A stretch of DNA of 64,000 nucleotides from the NCBI GenBank assembly GCA_963825595.1, contig CAWGUE010000018.1:19132-83131 (forward strand), read 5' to 3'. Both the position numbers and the translations under genes were made by a program. Below, piece by piece: positions 53,442-63,019 of this stretch. The DNA is from JARFQH01 sp963825595 (GTDB lineage Bacteria; Desulfobacterota; Desulfobacteria; Desulfobacterales; SG8-13). How positions within the stretch are numbered: position 1 is the stretch's first letter; the number at the start of each line of letters is the position of its first letter. Below the pieces are notes generated by a model, which was not told the DNA's origin, did no database searches, and saw only the letters and a program-made list of their open reading frames with translations.

Positions 53442-54617
53442 ATGAGTGAATACATTGAACACGATACCCAGGGGCGGTCGGTCGGCATCGTGGTGAAGAA
53501 GACCTACACTTTTGCGGCACCCCCTGTCGCTATGGTCCTTGAAAGCGGCACACATTTAGGCCCCATCTCAATTGCTTATGAAACCTACGGGACCTTGGCG
53601 CCCGATCGATCGAATGCGATTCTTGTGCTGCATGCCCTTTCCGGAGACTCTCACGCCGCGGGGTATTACAACACGGAGGATCCGAAACCGGGTTGGTGGG
53701 ATATCATGGTTGGACCCGGCAAGGGAATCGACACGGAAAAATACTTTGTCATCTGTTCCAATATTCTTGGAAGCTGCATGGGTTCCACAGGTCCCCGCTC
53801 AATTGACCCGGCCACCGGGCGGCCCTACGGCAAAAATTTTCCAATGGTGACCATCGGTGATATGGTAAGGGCTCAGAAAGCATTGATCGATCACCTGGGT
53901 ATCGGTCGACTCCTGGCGGTTGTCGGCGGATCCATCGGAGGTATGCAGGTCCTGGAATGGACGGTCCGTTACCCGGAAATGGTGTGTGCGGCCATCCCTC
54001 TGGCCACGACCACTCGGCATTCAGCTCTGGCCATTGCATTCAACGAAGTGGCCCGGCAGGCGATTATGGCCGATCCGAACTGGAACAACGGTAACTACTA
54101 TGATGGACCACGACCGGATATGGGATTGGCCGTCGCTCGAATGATCGGCCACATTACCTACCTCTCTGATGCTGCCATGCGGCACAAATTCGGTCGCAGA
54201 CTCCAGGATAAAAACGACTTTTCTTTCAACTTCGACGCAGACTTTCAGATTGAGAGTTATTTGCGCTACCAAGGGACCAAGTTTGTCGAGCGCTTCGATA
54301 CCAATAGTTTCCTCTACATTACCAAAGCTGCGGATTACTTCGATCTGGAACGTCAACACGGCGGCGGTTCACTGGTGGAGGCTTTTTCGCGGGCCGATGC
54401 CAAATTTCTCGTGATATCATTTACATCCGATTGGTTATATCCGACTTACCAATCCCGGTCGATGGTGCAAGCCATGAAAAAAAACGGATTGGAGGTCAGC
54501 TTTTGCGAAATTGAGGCCGATTGGGGGCACGATGCATTTCTTCTCCCCAATGAACGGCTGACAAAACTGATCAGGGGTTTTTTGGGACGTGTCCACTCTG
54601 AATTTCGACAGCAATAG
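53442..54617 (+). CDS. metX: Homoserine O-acetyltransferase
   Basis: First step of methionine synthesis from homoserine and acetyl-CoA (some members use succinyl-CoA). The 391-residue alpha/beta-hydrolase has LVLHALSGDSHAAG, the nucleophile motif VVGGSIGGMQVLEW and the C-terminal Asp/His parts (SFTSDWLYPTYQS and EIEADWGHDAFLLP). RBS is weak. It overlaps metW by 29 bp, so the pair is coupled. Confidence 0.94.
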   Translation: MSEYIEHDTQGRSVGIVVKKTYTFAAPPVAMVLESGTHLGPISIAYETYGTLAPDRSNAILVLHALSGDSHAAGYYNTEDPKPGWWDIMVGPGKGIDTEKYFVICSNILGSCMGSTGPRSIDPATGRPYGKNFPMVTIGDMVRAQKALIDHLGIGRLLAVVGGSIGGMQVLEWTVRYPEMVCAAIPLATTTRHSALAIAFNEVARQAIMADPNWNNGNYYDGPRPDMGLAVARMIGHITYLSDAAMRHKFGRRLQDKNDFSFNFDADFQIESYLRYQGTKFVERFDTNSFLYITKAADYFDLERQHGGGSLVEAFSRADAKFLVISFTSDWLYPTYQSRSMVQAMKKNGLEVSFCEIEADWGHDAFLLPNERLTKLIRGFLGRVHSEFRQQ

Positions 54618-55209
54618 AATTCGATTCGACCTTCAGATTATTGCTTCGTGGATTGAACCGAATTCCCGGGTTCTGGACCTTGGGTGCGGCGAGGGTGATT
54701 TGCTGTTTACTCTGAAGACCCGCAAGGAAGTTCGCGCAACCGGTATCGAACATGATGAAGAGAAAGTCGCCCAATGCATTGAAAAGGGTGTGACGGTTCT
54801 CCAGGGGGACATCAATGCCGAGGTGCTCGACTATCCTGATGACGCTTTCGATTATGTCATCTTGAGCCAGACCCTGCAGCAGGTGTATGAGCCGGCGGCT
54901 TTGCTTCGGTCGATTTTGCGCATAGGGAAAAAAGCCGTCGTGAGCTTTCCGAACTTCAGCCATTGGTTGGTGCGGCTACAGCTTTTGACAACCGGTTACG
55001 CACCGGTTACGCGGCAACTCCCCTACCAATGGTATGATACGCCCAATATACGCGTCATATCACTCAACGATTTCAGAAAGTTCTCCCGCACCGTCGGCTT
55101 TAAAATCTTGAAAGAAGCAGCCATCAGTATCCACGACCGCAAGGGCAAGACGATTCAGTGGCTGCAGAACCTGAGGGCCACCTATGGCATTTTTCTCATC
55201 GGGAAATAA
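54589..55209 (+). CDS. metW: Methionine biosynthesis protein MetW
   Basis: A 206-residue class I SAM-fold protein with LDLGCGEGDLLFTL and the MetW block DYVILSQTLQQVYEPAALLR. MetW is thought to be a partner of MetX in methionine synthesis; its own reaction is not known. It starts at GTG 54589, inside the metX end. Pairing with metX supports the call. Confidence 0.93.
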   Translation: MSTLNFDSNRIRFDLQIIASWIEPNSRVLDLGCGEGDLLFTLKTRKEVRATGIEHDEEKVAQCIEKGVTVLQGDINAEVLDYPDDAFDYVILSQTLQQVYEPAALLRSILRIGKKAVVSFPNFSHWLVRLQLLTTGYAPVTRQLPYQWYDTPNIRVISLNDFRKFSRTVGFKILKEAAISIHDRKGKTIQWLQNLRATYGIFLIGK

Positions 55210-55505
55210 ACGGTTTCGATACGCAGTCTGAAAATCCGCTTTCCTGCAGCCCACGATTGTGACAGCACGAAAATCATCCCAAAGTGAATAATCGGGGGTT
55301 TTTATTAGGCTGTCATTTGGAATCGGCTGATGTGGCGGAGAGCGGCGATCGGCCTGACATTGTTGACAATCCACAATTCAGAATTACGTTTACCCCGTCT
55401 TTAAATACAATGAACCTGCTCTGACGACCCCGGTCAATACGACAGGGTGGTGACATATCGGTCACTTGATCACAAACAGATTCAAATGAGGAATGGAGGA
55501 TATAC

Positions 55506-56183
55506 ATGGCCATTGAGACCAAGGAGGAAGCGCTTGAGCGTGTGCTCGCAATGGAGAAACCAAAGTGCCCCCACTGCGGAGAAGAAATGAACCTTTGGGA
55601 AGTCCCGCCGCTTAATTTCAGCGATGGTTTGGGTTGGGGAGCACCGTACTTGTTTCTCTGTTTCAACGACAACTGCTCACTCTATACTCAGGGATGGGAT
55701 CACCTTAAAGAAAACTATGCCCACACGGCCTCGTACAGGTGCATGAACTATCCCGGCACGAAACAATTTGAACTTATCCCTGTTTTCAGTCCCATGGGCG
55801 CAACGGGTCAGATTATCGATGAGGCCGCCGTGGCAGCCCAGGAGGCTCTGAAAGAATCAATCAAGAGGGGGTTCTCGGTTCTTGCGGAATGTTATGTCAC
55901 CAAAGACGGCCCGTCGGTATTGAGAATACTGCTCGATCCGACTGAACCGATGCGCGTGCGCACCAAGGCGGCGGAGATGCTGGGTGATATCGGCGAGATC
56001 GATGCGATAGACCCGCTCCGAAACCTCAAAGTCGGCAACCAGATTTTGGAGACCAAGCTTGAGGAGGCAGTAAAAAAGATTCATGAGCGCTTGTTTACAA
56101 GGGAATGCCCCTTCTGTGCCGAAATAATTAAAAGCCGAGCCAAGATGTGCAAAAACTGTGGCAAGGATGTGGCCGGGCTCTGA
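55506..56183 (+). CDS. Zinc-ribbon / HEAT-repeat protein
   Basis: A 225-residue protein. An N-terminal CPHCGEEM unit, a Cys-containing middle (LFLCFNDNCSLYTQGW), a short HEAT-like helical part (about 135-195: SVLRILLDPTEPMRVRTKAA, EMLGDIGEIDAIDPLRNL) and a C-terminal CPFCAEIIKSRAKMCKNCGK zinc ribbon. It looks like a metal-binding scaffold; this pattern appears in other Desulfobacterota proteins. Function unknown. The 296-bp gap before it shows nothing. Confidence 0.7.
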   Translation: MAIETKEEALERVLAMEKPKCPHCGEEMNLWEVPPLNFSDGLGWGAPYLFLCFNDNCSLYTQGWDHLKENYAHTASYRCMNYPGTKQFELIPVFSPMGATGQIIDEAAVAAQEALKESIKRGFSVLAECYVTKDGPSVLRILLDPTEPMRVRTKAAEMLGDIGEIDAIDPLRNLKVGNQILETKLEEAVKKIHERLFTRECPFCAEIIKSRAKMCKNCGKDVAGL

Positions 56184-56570
56184 ACCGGTGGGCAAGATCC
56201 CGGGCATATATTGCTTCGGCCCGGTATGCCGGGCGTTTTCCGGTCATAGATTAGAAGCCATCTCAATAGAGTCTTTTCGCCCGATCCGCCAGAGGTTTAC
56301 CCGCCTCGGGTGGGCGGATCAATCCTCCTATGCGGATAACTCCTCCAAAGGCGGACAAGTCTCGGCGTTGAAATCTCGTCTCAAGTCCTCGACTTAGGTG
56401 AGTATGCCTGCGGGTTGCGAGCCACAAAGAAGAATCGATCAGGCGGGGAATCCCGCACACCGGGTATCCTCGGTCTTGCCTTTATCGCGACCGAAAATCC
56501 TCATTATGAGTTCGCTTATAGTAATGATATATTCAAGCTTTTTCGCCAGGATGCCAGGCCGCCGTTATTA
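56184..56570. other. 387-bp gap with a dispersed palindrome
   Basis: No gene. The notable part is the repeat at 56286-56320 and a further AAAGGCGGACAAG at 56347-56359 that resembles the end of copy 1 of the repeat. Confidence 0.5.
56286..56320. repeat. Dispersed palindromic repeat, copy 2
   Basis: GGTTTACCCGCCTCGGGTGG followed by GCGGAT matches copy 1 at 35433-35470 with few changes. GATCCGCC and GGCGGATC flank it as an outer stem. Confidence 0.6.
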
Positions 56571-57125
56571 TTAGCGCGGCAGCTTTTGGGCCACATTCAC
56601 ATAATCACAATTGTACGTGCGGAAAATGAGACGCTCCCGCTCGATGCGTTCGGCAGGACAGGGTCTCCGGGCAAGTGATTCCATTATCCTGCGGGCCGCG
56701 GCCTTATCCGGTATCGCCTCTATTCCCTCACCGATCTTTTGACCCGTATTCGTATCGAGCACCACCGCGCTGACGCCGTCCGACACGACGGCAAGGGGAA
56801 CCTGATAGCGCTGATCCAGCAACCGCGCCGCAGCGACAATTTCCCTTTCACAGGAGCCCAGGGACCCCGGCACGCATTTGAATACCATGCAGCGATTGAG
56901 CTTCCCGTCCGCACTGACCGTGAGGTCAATTACTGAGGCGTAACGTTCACCGGCCACTTCGAACGCTATGTCGGCATCCACCTCGATATCTTCTCTAGCG
57001 AAACCCTTGTTACGGATCAGTATACGTTCTAACGCCTGGCGATTCGCTTCAGCTCCGACTTCGGGAATGTCCCTACCCGTTACGAAATCTTTGATTATTC
57101 GGTAAGGCTTTAGAATTTCGGTCAT
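56571..57125 (-). CDS. Stand-alone HsdR_N-like domain protein
   Basis: A 184-residue protein resembling the N-terminal domain of type I restriction subunit HsdR. MTEILKPYRIIKDFVTGRDI opens it; a central VIDLTVSADGK...CMVFKCVPGS region lies where nucleases have the PD-(D/E)xK centre, but the E-x-K pattern is not present. The domain is not joined to a helicase, and hsdM and hsdS are absent. Start at 57125 is chosen because the longer frame adds 15 unrelated residues. It is likely not an active restriction nuclease. Confidence 0.65.
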   Translation of the reverse strand: MTEILKPYRIIKDFVTGRDIPEVGAEANRQALERILIRNKGFAREDIEVDADIAFEVAGERYASVIDLTVSADGKLNRCMVFKCVPGSLGSCEREIVAAARLLDQRYQVPLAVVSDGVSAVVLDTNTGQKIGEGIEAIPDKAAARRIMESLARRPCPAERIERERLIFRTYNCDYVNVAQKLPR

Positions 57126-57248
57126 TGTCGAACTCCCCATTGTGGCGTAGGTGCATCTGACGGTTGTCAATCATTTATGCCGATCGTTTCAATTGATATG
57201 TTGATTGCTCATCGAATGAGAACGGAACCGTGACACATGGCATGCCCA

Positions 57249-58794
57249 TCAACTGGCCAGGAGTGACGATCCCGTCATTTCCTTGGGTTTTTCGATCGCC
57301 AGCAATTCGAGGATTGTGGGGGCGATGTCTGCCAGAATGCCATTTCGCAGAACAGCATGGCGCCGGGAGTCGTCCACCAGAATCAGGGGGACCGGGTTAA
57401 GTGTGTGGGCGGTGTGGACACGCCCTTTTTCATCGATCATCACTTCCGAATTCCCATGATCTGCCGTGATCAGTGCAACTCCGCCTATGGCCTTGATCTG
57501 TTCGATGATACGACCGATACAGCGGTCCACCACTTCACAGGCCGTGACTGCTGCCGGTATAACACCTGTATGCCCGACCATATCCATGTTGGCGAAATTC
57601 ATGACGATGACATCGTAAAGCCCAGATTTCAATCTTGCGAGTACTTCATCGGTGACCGGCTCAGCACTCATTTCCGGTTTCAAGTCATAGGTGGCGACAT
57701 TACGCGGTGAGGCGATCAGACACCTGTCTTCGAGAGGAAAGGGTTTTTCCTCCCCGCCGTTAAAAAAATAGGTGACATGGGCATATTTTTCCGTCTCTGC
57801 AATGCGGAGTTGCCGCAAGCGTTCCCGGCTGAGAATTTCACCCAGAATTTCCTCTATATGAAACGGCGGGAAGGCAACAGGCAATGGGAATTTTTCGTCG
57901 TAGAGCGTCATACAGACATATTCGCAAAGAGTGGGGCGAACCTCCCGTTGGAAGCCGTCGAAGTCAGCCGTGGTGAAAGCCCGGGTAATCTCTCTGGCAC
58001 GGTCGGCCCGGAAGTTGAAAAAAATGATGCCGTCTCCGTCATTAATGGGCATCAGGGGAATTCCGGCTGAGTCCGTGACGACGATCGGCTCAATAAACTC
58101 GTCGGTTTGACCGTGGTGGTAAGATTCTTTGACTGCAGCAATTGGATCGTGGCTCTTGCGCCCTTCACCGTGCACATAGAGTCGGTAAGCTCTTTCAACC
58201 CGTTCCCAGCGGTTGTCACGGTCCATGGCATAGTAGCGCCCGCAAACGGTTGCGATATTTTCGGGTCCACCGGTATCAAGGTGCTGCTGCAGTCGTGCCA
58301 GATAGGTGGCGCCGCTGTCCGGAGGGGTGTCGCGGCCGTCGAGGATGGCGTGTATGTGCACTTTTTTAAGCCCGGTCTGCCGGGCCATGTCAACCAGTGC
58401 CATGAGGTGGGTCAGTTGGCTGTGAACCCCGCCGTCTGAGACCAAGCCCATGAGGTGCAATGTGGACCGCCGCTGTGCGACCTTAGACATGGCGGCTTGC
58501 AGGACGTTGTTGCGGTGAAATGAGCCATCGCCAATGGCCCGGTCGATTCTTAAAAGATCTTGATACACGATCCGGCCGGCGCCGATGTTCAAGTGCCCCA
58601 CCTCGGAGTTACCCATGATTCCTTCCGGGAGCCCAACGGCCTGGCCGGCGCATTGCAACTGGGCCGTCGGATACACCCTTCTGAGTTCGGTCCAGGTTGG
58701 GCGTCTGGGCGATATGAACCGCGTTACCCGAATTACCGGGGTTGATTCCCCAGCCGTCTAATATAATCAGCATGAGAGGCTTGGGCTTATTCAT
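57249..58794 (-). CDS. gpmI: 2,3-bisphosphoglycerate-independent phosphoglycerate mutase, one frameshift
   Basis: Glycolysis/gluconeogenesis enzyme interconverting 3- and 2-phosphoglycerate. The start is MNKPKPLMLIILDGWGINPG at 58794; the frame then breaks near 58686, where one extra base (the repeated T at 58686-58687, an A on the coding strand) turns DRLRRVYPT into DRTQKGVS. The rest, from 58676, is complete: GNSEVGHLNIGAGR with the active-site Ser region and ITADHGNSEVM near the end. Repaired length would be about 514. It overlaps rsfS by eight bases. A sequencing error is likely, as the enzyme is central; genuine loss is the alternative. Confidence 0.9.
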
Positions 58795-59185
58795 CGAAAT
58801 TATCCTTCGCCGGTTCTGGTGGGGGTAGGTTTTTCATGCTTTCTGTTTCGACACGTCCGGCGTCTATCCACAGACCCTCCAGATCGTAAAAAGAACGCAC
58901 CGGTTCGTAAAATACATGAATGATGACATCGCCGTAATCAACCAGAACCCAGTGTCCTTCCTGCATGCCCTCGACGCTCAATGGTTTGAGACGTTGTTTT
59001 TTCAACTCTTTCTGTGTGTGCTCAGCAATGGCCTGCACTTGTCGGTTCGAACGACCGCTGCAGATGATAAAGGCATCGGCGACAGAGGTCAGGTTCCGAA
59101 CATCCAGGACGATCAACTCACCGGCCTTTTTTCCCAGAACAGCTCGGACATAGACATCGAGGCCATCGACAAACGGATCGGTCAT
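58787..59185 (-). CDS. rsfS: Ribosome silencing factor RsfS
   Basis: Binds L14 and blocks joining of the subunits when nutrients are low. The 132-residue product has LDVRNLTSVADAFIICSGRS, EGMQEGHWVLVDYGDVIIHV and FYEPVRSFYDLEGLWIDA, the complete family pattern. It overlaps nadD by four bases and gpmI by eight, so it lies within one operon. Confidence 0.95.
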   Translation of the reverse strand: MTDPFVDGLDVYVRAVLGKKAGELIVLDVRNLTSVADAFIICSGRSNRQVQAIAEHTQKELKKQRLKPLSVEGMQEGHWVLVDYGDVIIHVFYEPVRSFYDLEGLWIDAGRVETESMKNLPPPEPAKDNFDE

Positions 59186-59862
59186 AAATAGAGTCCTCGG
59201 GCGTTGATGTAGTCAAGCACTTTACCGGGAACCAGATACCTTGCGGAGCGTCTCTGCCGAATTAAATCCCGGATTTTTGAAGAAGAAATATCGAGCATGG
59301 TGACGTTGAAAGCGTGAATCGGCAGAAAGTGCGGGTGTGAAAAAACTGGACAAGCACCCGACCCGGTATATTCATCGGAGATCACATTGCTGAGGTAGTC
59401 CTTCAGCATTTGCCATTTATCCGAATGCGGCTTCTGTTTCGGAGATGGACGGGAGGTGACGATAAAAGCAACATTTTCCAGCAGAGAGCGGTGCGATTTC
59501 CAGGTGTGGAGCTCCAGGAACGCATCCAGCCCAACTGTCAAAAAAAGGCTCGCATTCCCAGGCAGTTGGGCTTTGAAGTGCCGAACCGTGTCGATGGTAT
59601 AAGATGGCCCCGAACGAATCAGCTCTGCATCGGAGATCTTCAAGCGCGGATGGCCCGCGACGGCAACACGAAGCATTTCCAGACGGGCATCCGCGTCGAC
59701 CATGTCACCGGTCGTCTTGTGGGGAGGAATTGCCGCCGGAACGAGATAGCATTCGTCCAGGGGGAAACCTTCCGCCACTTCCATTGCAGCACGCAGATGC
59801 CCGAAGTGCACAGGATTGAATGTGCCGCCATACAAACCGATGTTCTTTTTTATCTCGCTCAA
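59182..59862 (-). CDS. nadD: Nicotinate-nucleotide adenylyltransferase
   Basis: Joins ATP to nicotinate mononucleotide in NAD synthesis. The 226-residue product has GLYGGTFNPVHFGHLRAAME and the C-terminal DISSSKIRDLIRQRRSARYL (the ISSS-x-x-R motif). The neighbours (rsfS downstream, proB and obgE upstream) match an arrangement common in bacteria. Confidence 0.95.
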   Translation of the reverse strand: MSEIKKNIGLYGGTFNPVHFGHLRAAMEVAEGFPLDECYLVPAAIPPHKTTGDMVDADARLEMLRVAVAGHPRLKISDAELIRSGPSYTIDTVRHFKAQLPGNASLFLTVGLDAFLELHTWKSHRSLLENVAFIVTSRPSPKQKPHSDKWQMLKDYLSNVISDEYTGSGACPVFSHPHFLPIHAFNVTMLDISSSKIRDLIRQRRSARYLVPGKVLDYINARGLYL

Positions 59863-59904
59863 ATCGCCCTATGATATTGATTGGTTGCGGTGATTGAAAG
59901 GGCG

Positions 59905-61050
59905 TTAGTCGTTCAATTCCACCGTAATTGTAAGGTTGTCCCGGTGAATTACTTCGTCAAAGGGTTTATGGCCGAGACAGTTTTTTATCTGATTCGACTT
60001 GAGCCCCTTGATCTTTTGTATATCGGATGCATTGTAATTGACAAGCCCGATGCCGACCTCCGTGTTTTTCCGACTCCTGAAAACGACCGGCGCACCGACG
60101 TTGAATTCACCCTTGACAGTCGTAATCCCGCTGGGCAAAAGGCTTTTGCCGTTATTCAGAAGGGCGTCGACTGCTCCGTCATCTATCACCAGAACACCCT
60201 GAGGTTTGAGATTAAATGCGATCCAGCACTTGCGGTTGGCAAGTTTCTTGTGTTTAGGAACGAAAAAAGTGCCATGCGGCTGACCGGAAAAAAGTATCTT
60301 TAAAATGTCGGGCCGCATGCCGTTGGCAATCACCATCGGTATTCCGGCGGCACTCAACTTCCGGGCGGCTTTGATCTTGCTTAACATGCCCCCGGTGCCC
60401 AACGCCCCCGGAATGTCGCTGGCCAACTTTTCGATACGCTTGGCGATTCGCGAAACGATCGGAATCAGCTCAGCATCTTTATATTGTCGGGGATCTTTCG
60501 TGTAAAGACCATCAATATCGGTGAGATTGATCAGCAGGTCCGCATCCATTAACAGGGTAATCATGGCCGCCAGGGTATCGTTGTCGCCGAACTTGATCTC
60601 TTCCACCATCACGGTGTCGTTTTCATTTATGATCGGCACCACCTGCCAGGCGAGCAGAGTGTTTAGCGTATTGCGGGCATTCAGGTAACGCTGCCGATGT
60701 GAGAGATCTTCACTGGTTAGTAAGATTTGGGCAACTTTCTTGTTGTGGCGGGCGAAAGCTTTTTCGTATTCCATAATCAAACCGGCCTGACCGACGGCCG
60801 CCACGGCCTGGCGTTGCGGAATCTCATCCGGCCGTCGGGGCAGTTCAAGCTTTCTTATACCAGAGGCCATAGCCCCTGAGGAGACCAGAATCACCTGCGT
60901 CCCATGCCGTATCAAATCACTAATTTGGCGGCTGATACTGCGGATCGCTTTACGGTTGAGATCGTTGTCGGCCGTAAGAACGTTGCTGCCGACTTTGACG
61001 ACCACGCGTTTGGCATCTTCGAAACGAATCAGTCGATTATTATTCATCAT
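59905..61050 (-). CDS. proB: Glutamate 5-kinase
   Basis: First step of proline synthesis. The 381-residue product has the kinase domain (VVVKVGSNVLT, VSSGAMASGIRKL, INENDTV) and a C-terminal PUA domain (about 280-370). Two starts one codon apart (MM). It overlaps the end of obgE by 11 bases. proA is not adjacent. Confidence 0.96.
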   Translation of the reverse strand: MMNNNRLIRFEDAKRVVVKVGSNVLTADNDLNRKAIRSISRQISDLIRHGTQVILVSSGAMASGIRKLELPRRPDEIPQRQAVAAVGQAGLIMEYEKAFARHNKKVAQILLTSEDLSHRQRYLNARNTLNTLLAWQVVPIINENDTVMVEEIKFGDNDTLAAMITLLMDADLLINLTDIDGLYTKDPRQYKDAELIPIVSRIAKRIEKLASDIPGALGTGGMLSKIKAARKLSAAGIPMVIANGMRPDILKILFSGQPHGTFFVPKHKKLANRKCWIAFNLKPQGVLVIDDGAVDALLNNGKSLLPSGITTVKGEFNVGAPVVFRSRKNTEVGIGLVNYNASDIQKIKGLKSNQIKNCLGHKPFDEVIHRDNLTITVELND

Positions 61051-62041
61051 TCTGTCTCAGCATGTCATCAAGGTATGAAATCAACCGTTCGATGCCTTCG
61101 CCGGCCAGAGCCGAGATGTGCAAGACATCCTTCGGTTTCAGGGCCGAATCGAAGCGAATTGCTGTATTGGCCGCATCCGGCAGGTCCATTTTATTCAGAA
61201 CAACGACTTGCGGCTTTTCTATGAGCCGCCGATCGTAAAGCGAGAGTTCAGCGTTTACCGTTTCATAGGCTTCAAGCGGCAATTCGGGATTGATGCTTGA
61301 CACATCGATGAGGTGAACCAGGAAACGGGTCCGCTTGATGTGGCGCAGAAACTGAGTGCCAAGGCCTGTTCCCTTGTGTGCTCCGGCGATCAGTCCGGGG
61401 ATATCGGCCACGACAATGTGACGTCCCCGGCGGGTTCGGACCACACCGAGGTTGGGAGTGAGTGTGGTGAAAGGATAAGCGCCGATTTTGGGGTTTGCGG
61501 ATGTGATTGCCCGGATAAGCGTTGATTTCCCGGCGTTTGGCAGGCCAATGATGCCGATATCGGCAAGGAGGCGGAGTTCGAGTTTTAAAGAAAGGTTTTG
61601 CCCTGTTTCTCCGGGCTGAGCAAAGCGCGGTGTCCGATGAGTAGCGGATTTGAAGCGGGCATTGCCTCGGCCGCCCCGACCGCCTATGGCCACCACGTGG
61701 ATTTGGCCGGCAACGATCAGGTCGGCGATAACCCGATCGGTACGCGCATCTACGACCACGCATCCAGGGGGAAGATCGATGTAAAGATCGGCCCCGTCCT
61801 TACCGGTTTTCTGTCTCCCCTGGCCGTGCCCTCCGTTTTGGGCTTTGAAAAGCTTTTGGAAGCGGAAATCATAGAGGGTTAGTTTGCCGGCGGCAACTCT
61901 CAGGATGACATCGCCGCCTTTGCCTCCGTCGCCACCATCCGGTCCGCCACGCGGCACGTACTTTTCACGCCTGAAACTGACACAACCGGCGCCGCCATCG
62001 CCGGACCGGACCGAGATGCTCGCCTCATCGACGAATTTCAC
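61040..62041 (-). CDS. obgE: GTPase ObgE/CgtA
   Basis: Essential GTPase in 50S assembly and stress control. The 333-residue product has the glycine-rich Obg fold (about 1-158) and the G domain: GLPNAGKSTLI (G1), DIPGLI (G3) and NKMDL (G4). It lacks the extra C-terminal acidic domain of some homologues. It overlaps rpmA by four bases. Confidence 0.96.
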   Translation of the reverse strand: MKFVDEASISVRSGDGGAGCVSFRREKYVPRGGPDGGDGGKGGDVILRVAAGKLTLYDFRFQKLFKAQNGGHGQGRQKTGKDGADLYIDLPPGCVVVDARTDRVIADLIVAGQIHVVAIGGRGGRGNARFKSATHRTPRFAQPGETGQNLSLKLELRLLADIGIIGLPNAGKSTLIRAITSANPKIGAYPFTTLTPNLGVVRTRRGRHIVVADIPGLIAGAHKGTGLGTQFLRHIKRTRFLVHLIDVSSINPELPLEAYETVNAELSLYDRRLIEKPQVVVLNKMDLPDAANTAIRFDSALKPKDVLHISALAGEGIERLISYLDDMLRQNDE

Positions 62042-62292
62042 TCTACATACACGCTCACTTTTCGACGTGAACGCCCGAACCTTGCATAGGTCACAATCCC
62101 GTCAGCCGTTGCGAAGAGCGTGAAATCCTTTCCGATGCCCACGTTCTCGCCGGGGTGAATTTTAGTGCCGACCTGGCGCACCAAAATGTTGCCGGCTTTG
62201 ACTCGTTCACCACCGTAGCGCTTAACTCCCCGCCGTTGCCCGGCACTGTCGCGCCCGTTTTTTGAACTTCCCGCTGCTTTTTTGTGAGCCAT
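62038..62292 (-). CDS. rpmA: 50S ribosomal protein L27
   Basis: An 84-residue protein starting MAHKKAAGSSKNGRDSAGQR, with normal L27 sequence to the end. The N-terminus has no cleaved extension of the Firmicutes type. Part of the rplU-rpmA-obgE operon. Confidence 0.97.
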   Translation of the reverse strand: MAHKKAAGSSKNGRDSAGQRRGVKRYGGERVKAGNILVRQVGTKIHPGENVGIGKDFTLFATADGIVTYARFGRSRRKVSVYVE

Positions 62293-62474
62293 GATTTATT
62301 TCCTCCAACTCTCCATCGCCTCATCTATCCGACGCGTTGATGTCTTGAAACATATTCTTGAAAATGTATTCATCCGCTGATAGCCCTCATAGAGGGTTCT
62401 GGCGAACCTGCTCAAGCGCCGTTCGGACTGAGATTTTCCTTGTGAAGTCCTGCAACTCTGCTTTTCTAAGGCGC

Positions 62475-62786
62475 TTACGCGCTGATACTGTCTATTTTCA
62501 CCGCCGTGTATGGCTGACGATGTCCTTGCTTGCGGCGATATCTTTTGCGCCTCTTGTACTTAAAAACGATAACTTTCTTCGCTTTTCCCTGGTCGACGAT
62601 ATGCCCGGTGACCGCAACGTTCTCCAAAACGGGCTGACCGATGTCAACAACCTCACCATCGGAGTACATGAGTACTTTATCGAACGAAACGGGCGCATCG
62701 ATGTCACCCGGGATTTTTTCGACTCTCAATATTTGGCCTTCCCGGACTTTGTACTGTTTTCCGCCCGTTGCCACGATAGCATACAT
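62475..62786 (-). CDS. rplU: 50S ribosomal protein L21
   Basis: A 103-residue protein, MYAIVATGGKQYKVREGQIL to the C-terminal RRKQGHRQPYTAVKIDSI, complete L21. First gene of the leftward operon; the gap to rpmA is 182 bp with nothing recognised. Confidence 0.97.
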   Translation of the reverse strand: MYAIVATGGKQYKVREGQILRVEKIPGDIDAPVSFDKVLMYSDGEVVDIGQPVLENVAVTGHIVDQGKAKKVIVFKYKRRKRYRRKQGHRQPYTAVKIDSISA

Positions 62787-62839
62787 TGTTCCTGCCTCCT
62801 CAGTGTCTGACCAAAATCACTCGTTATTTGAAAAAAGAA

Positions 62840-62870
62840 ATAATATGGATGGTTACAATGCTTTTGTCAA
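62840..62870 (-). promoter_or_regulatory. Sigma-70 type promoter of rplU operon
   Basis: On the minus strand TTGACA (62865-62870) and ATATTA or TATTAT (62840-62846) are 18-19 bases apart, about 54 bases upstream of the rplU start. Confidence 0.55.
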
Positions 62871-63019
62871 GAAAAATATAAGCGCCTGCCCTGGGCGTTT
62901 GTTGAAATAGGATTGGACATCTGTTTGATTATCCATATACTAATAGGCGTTGGCTGACAGGGAGCATAAAACTGCCGATTTGTTATTTATTCATTCCATT
63001 TAACCTGAGGGTCATTCCG

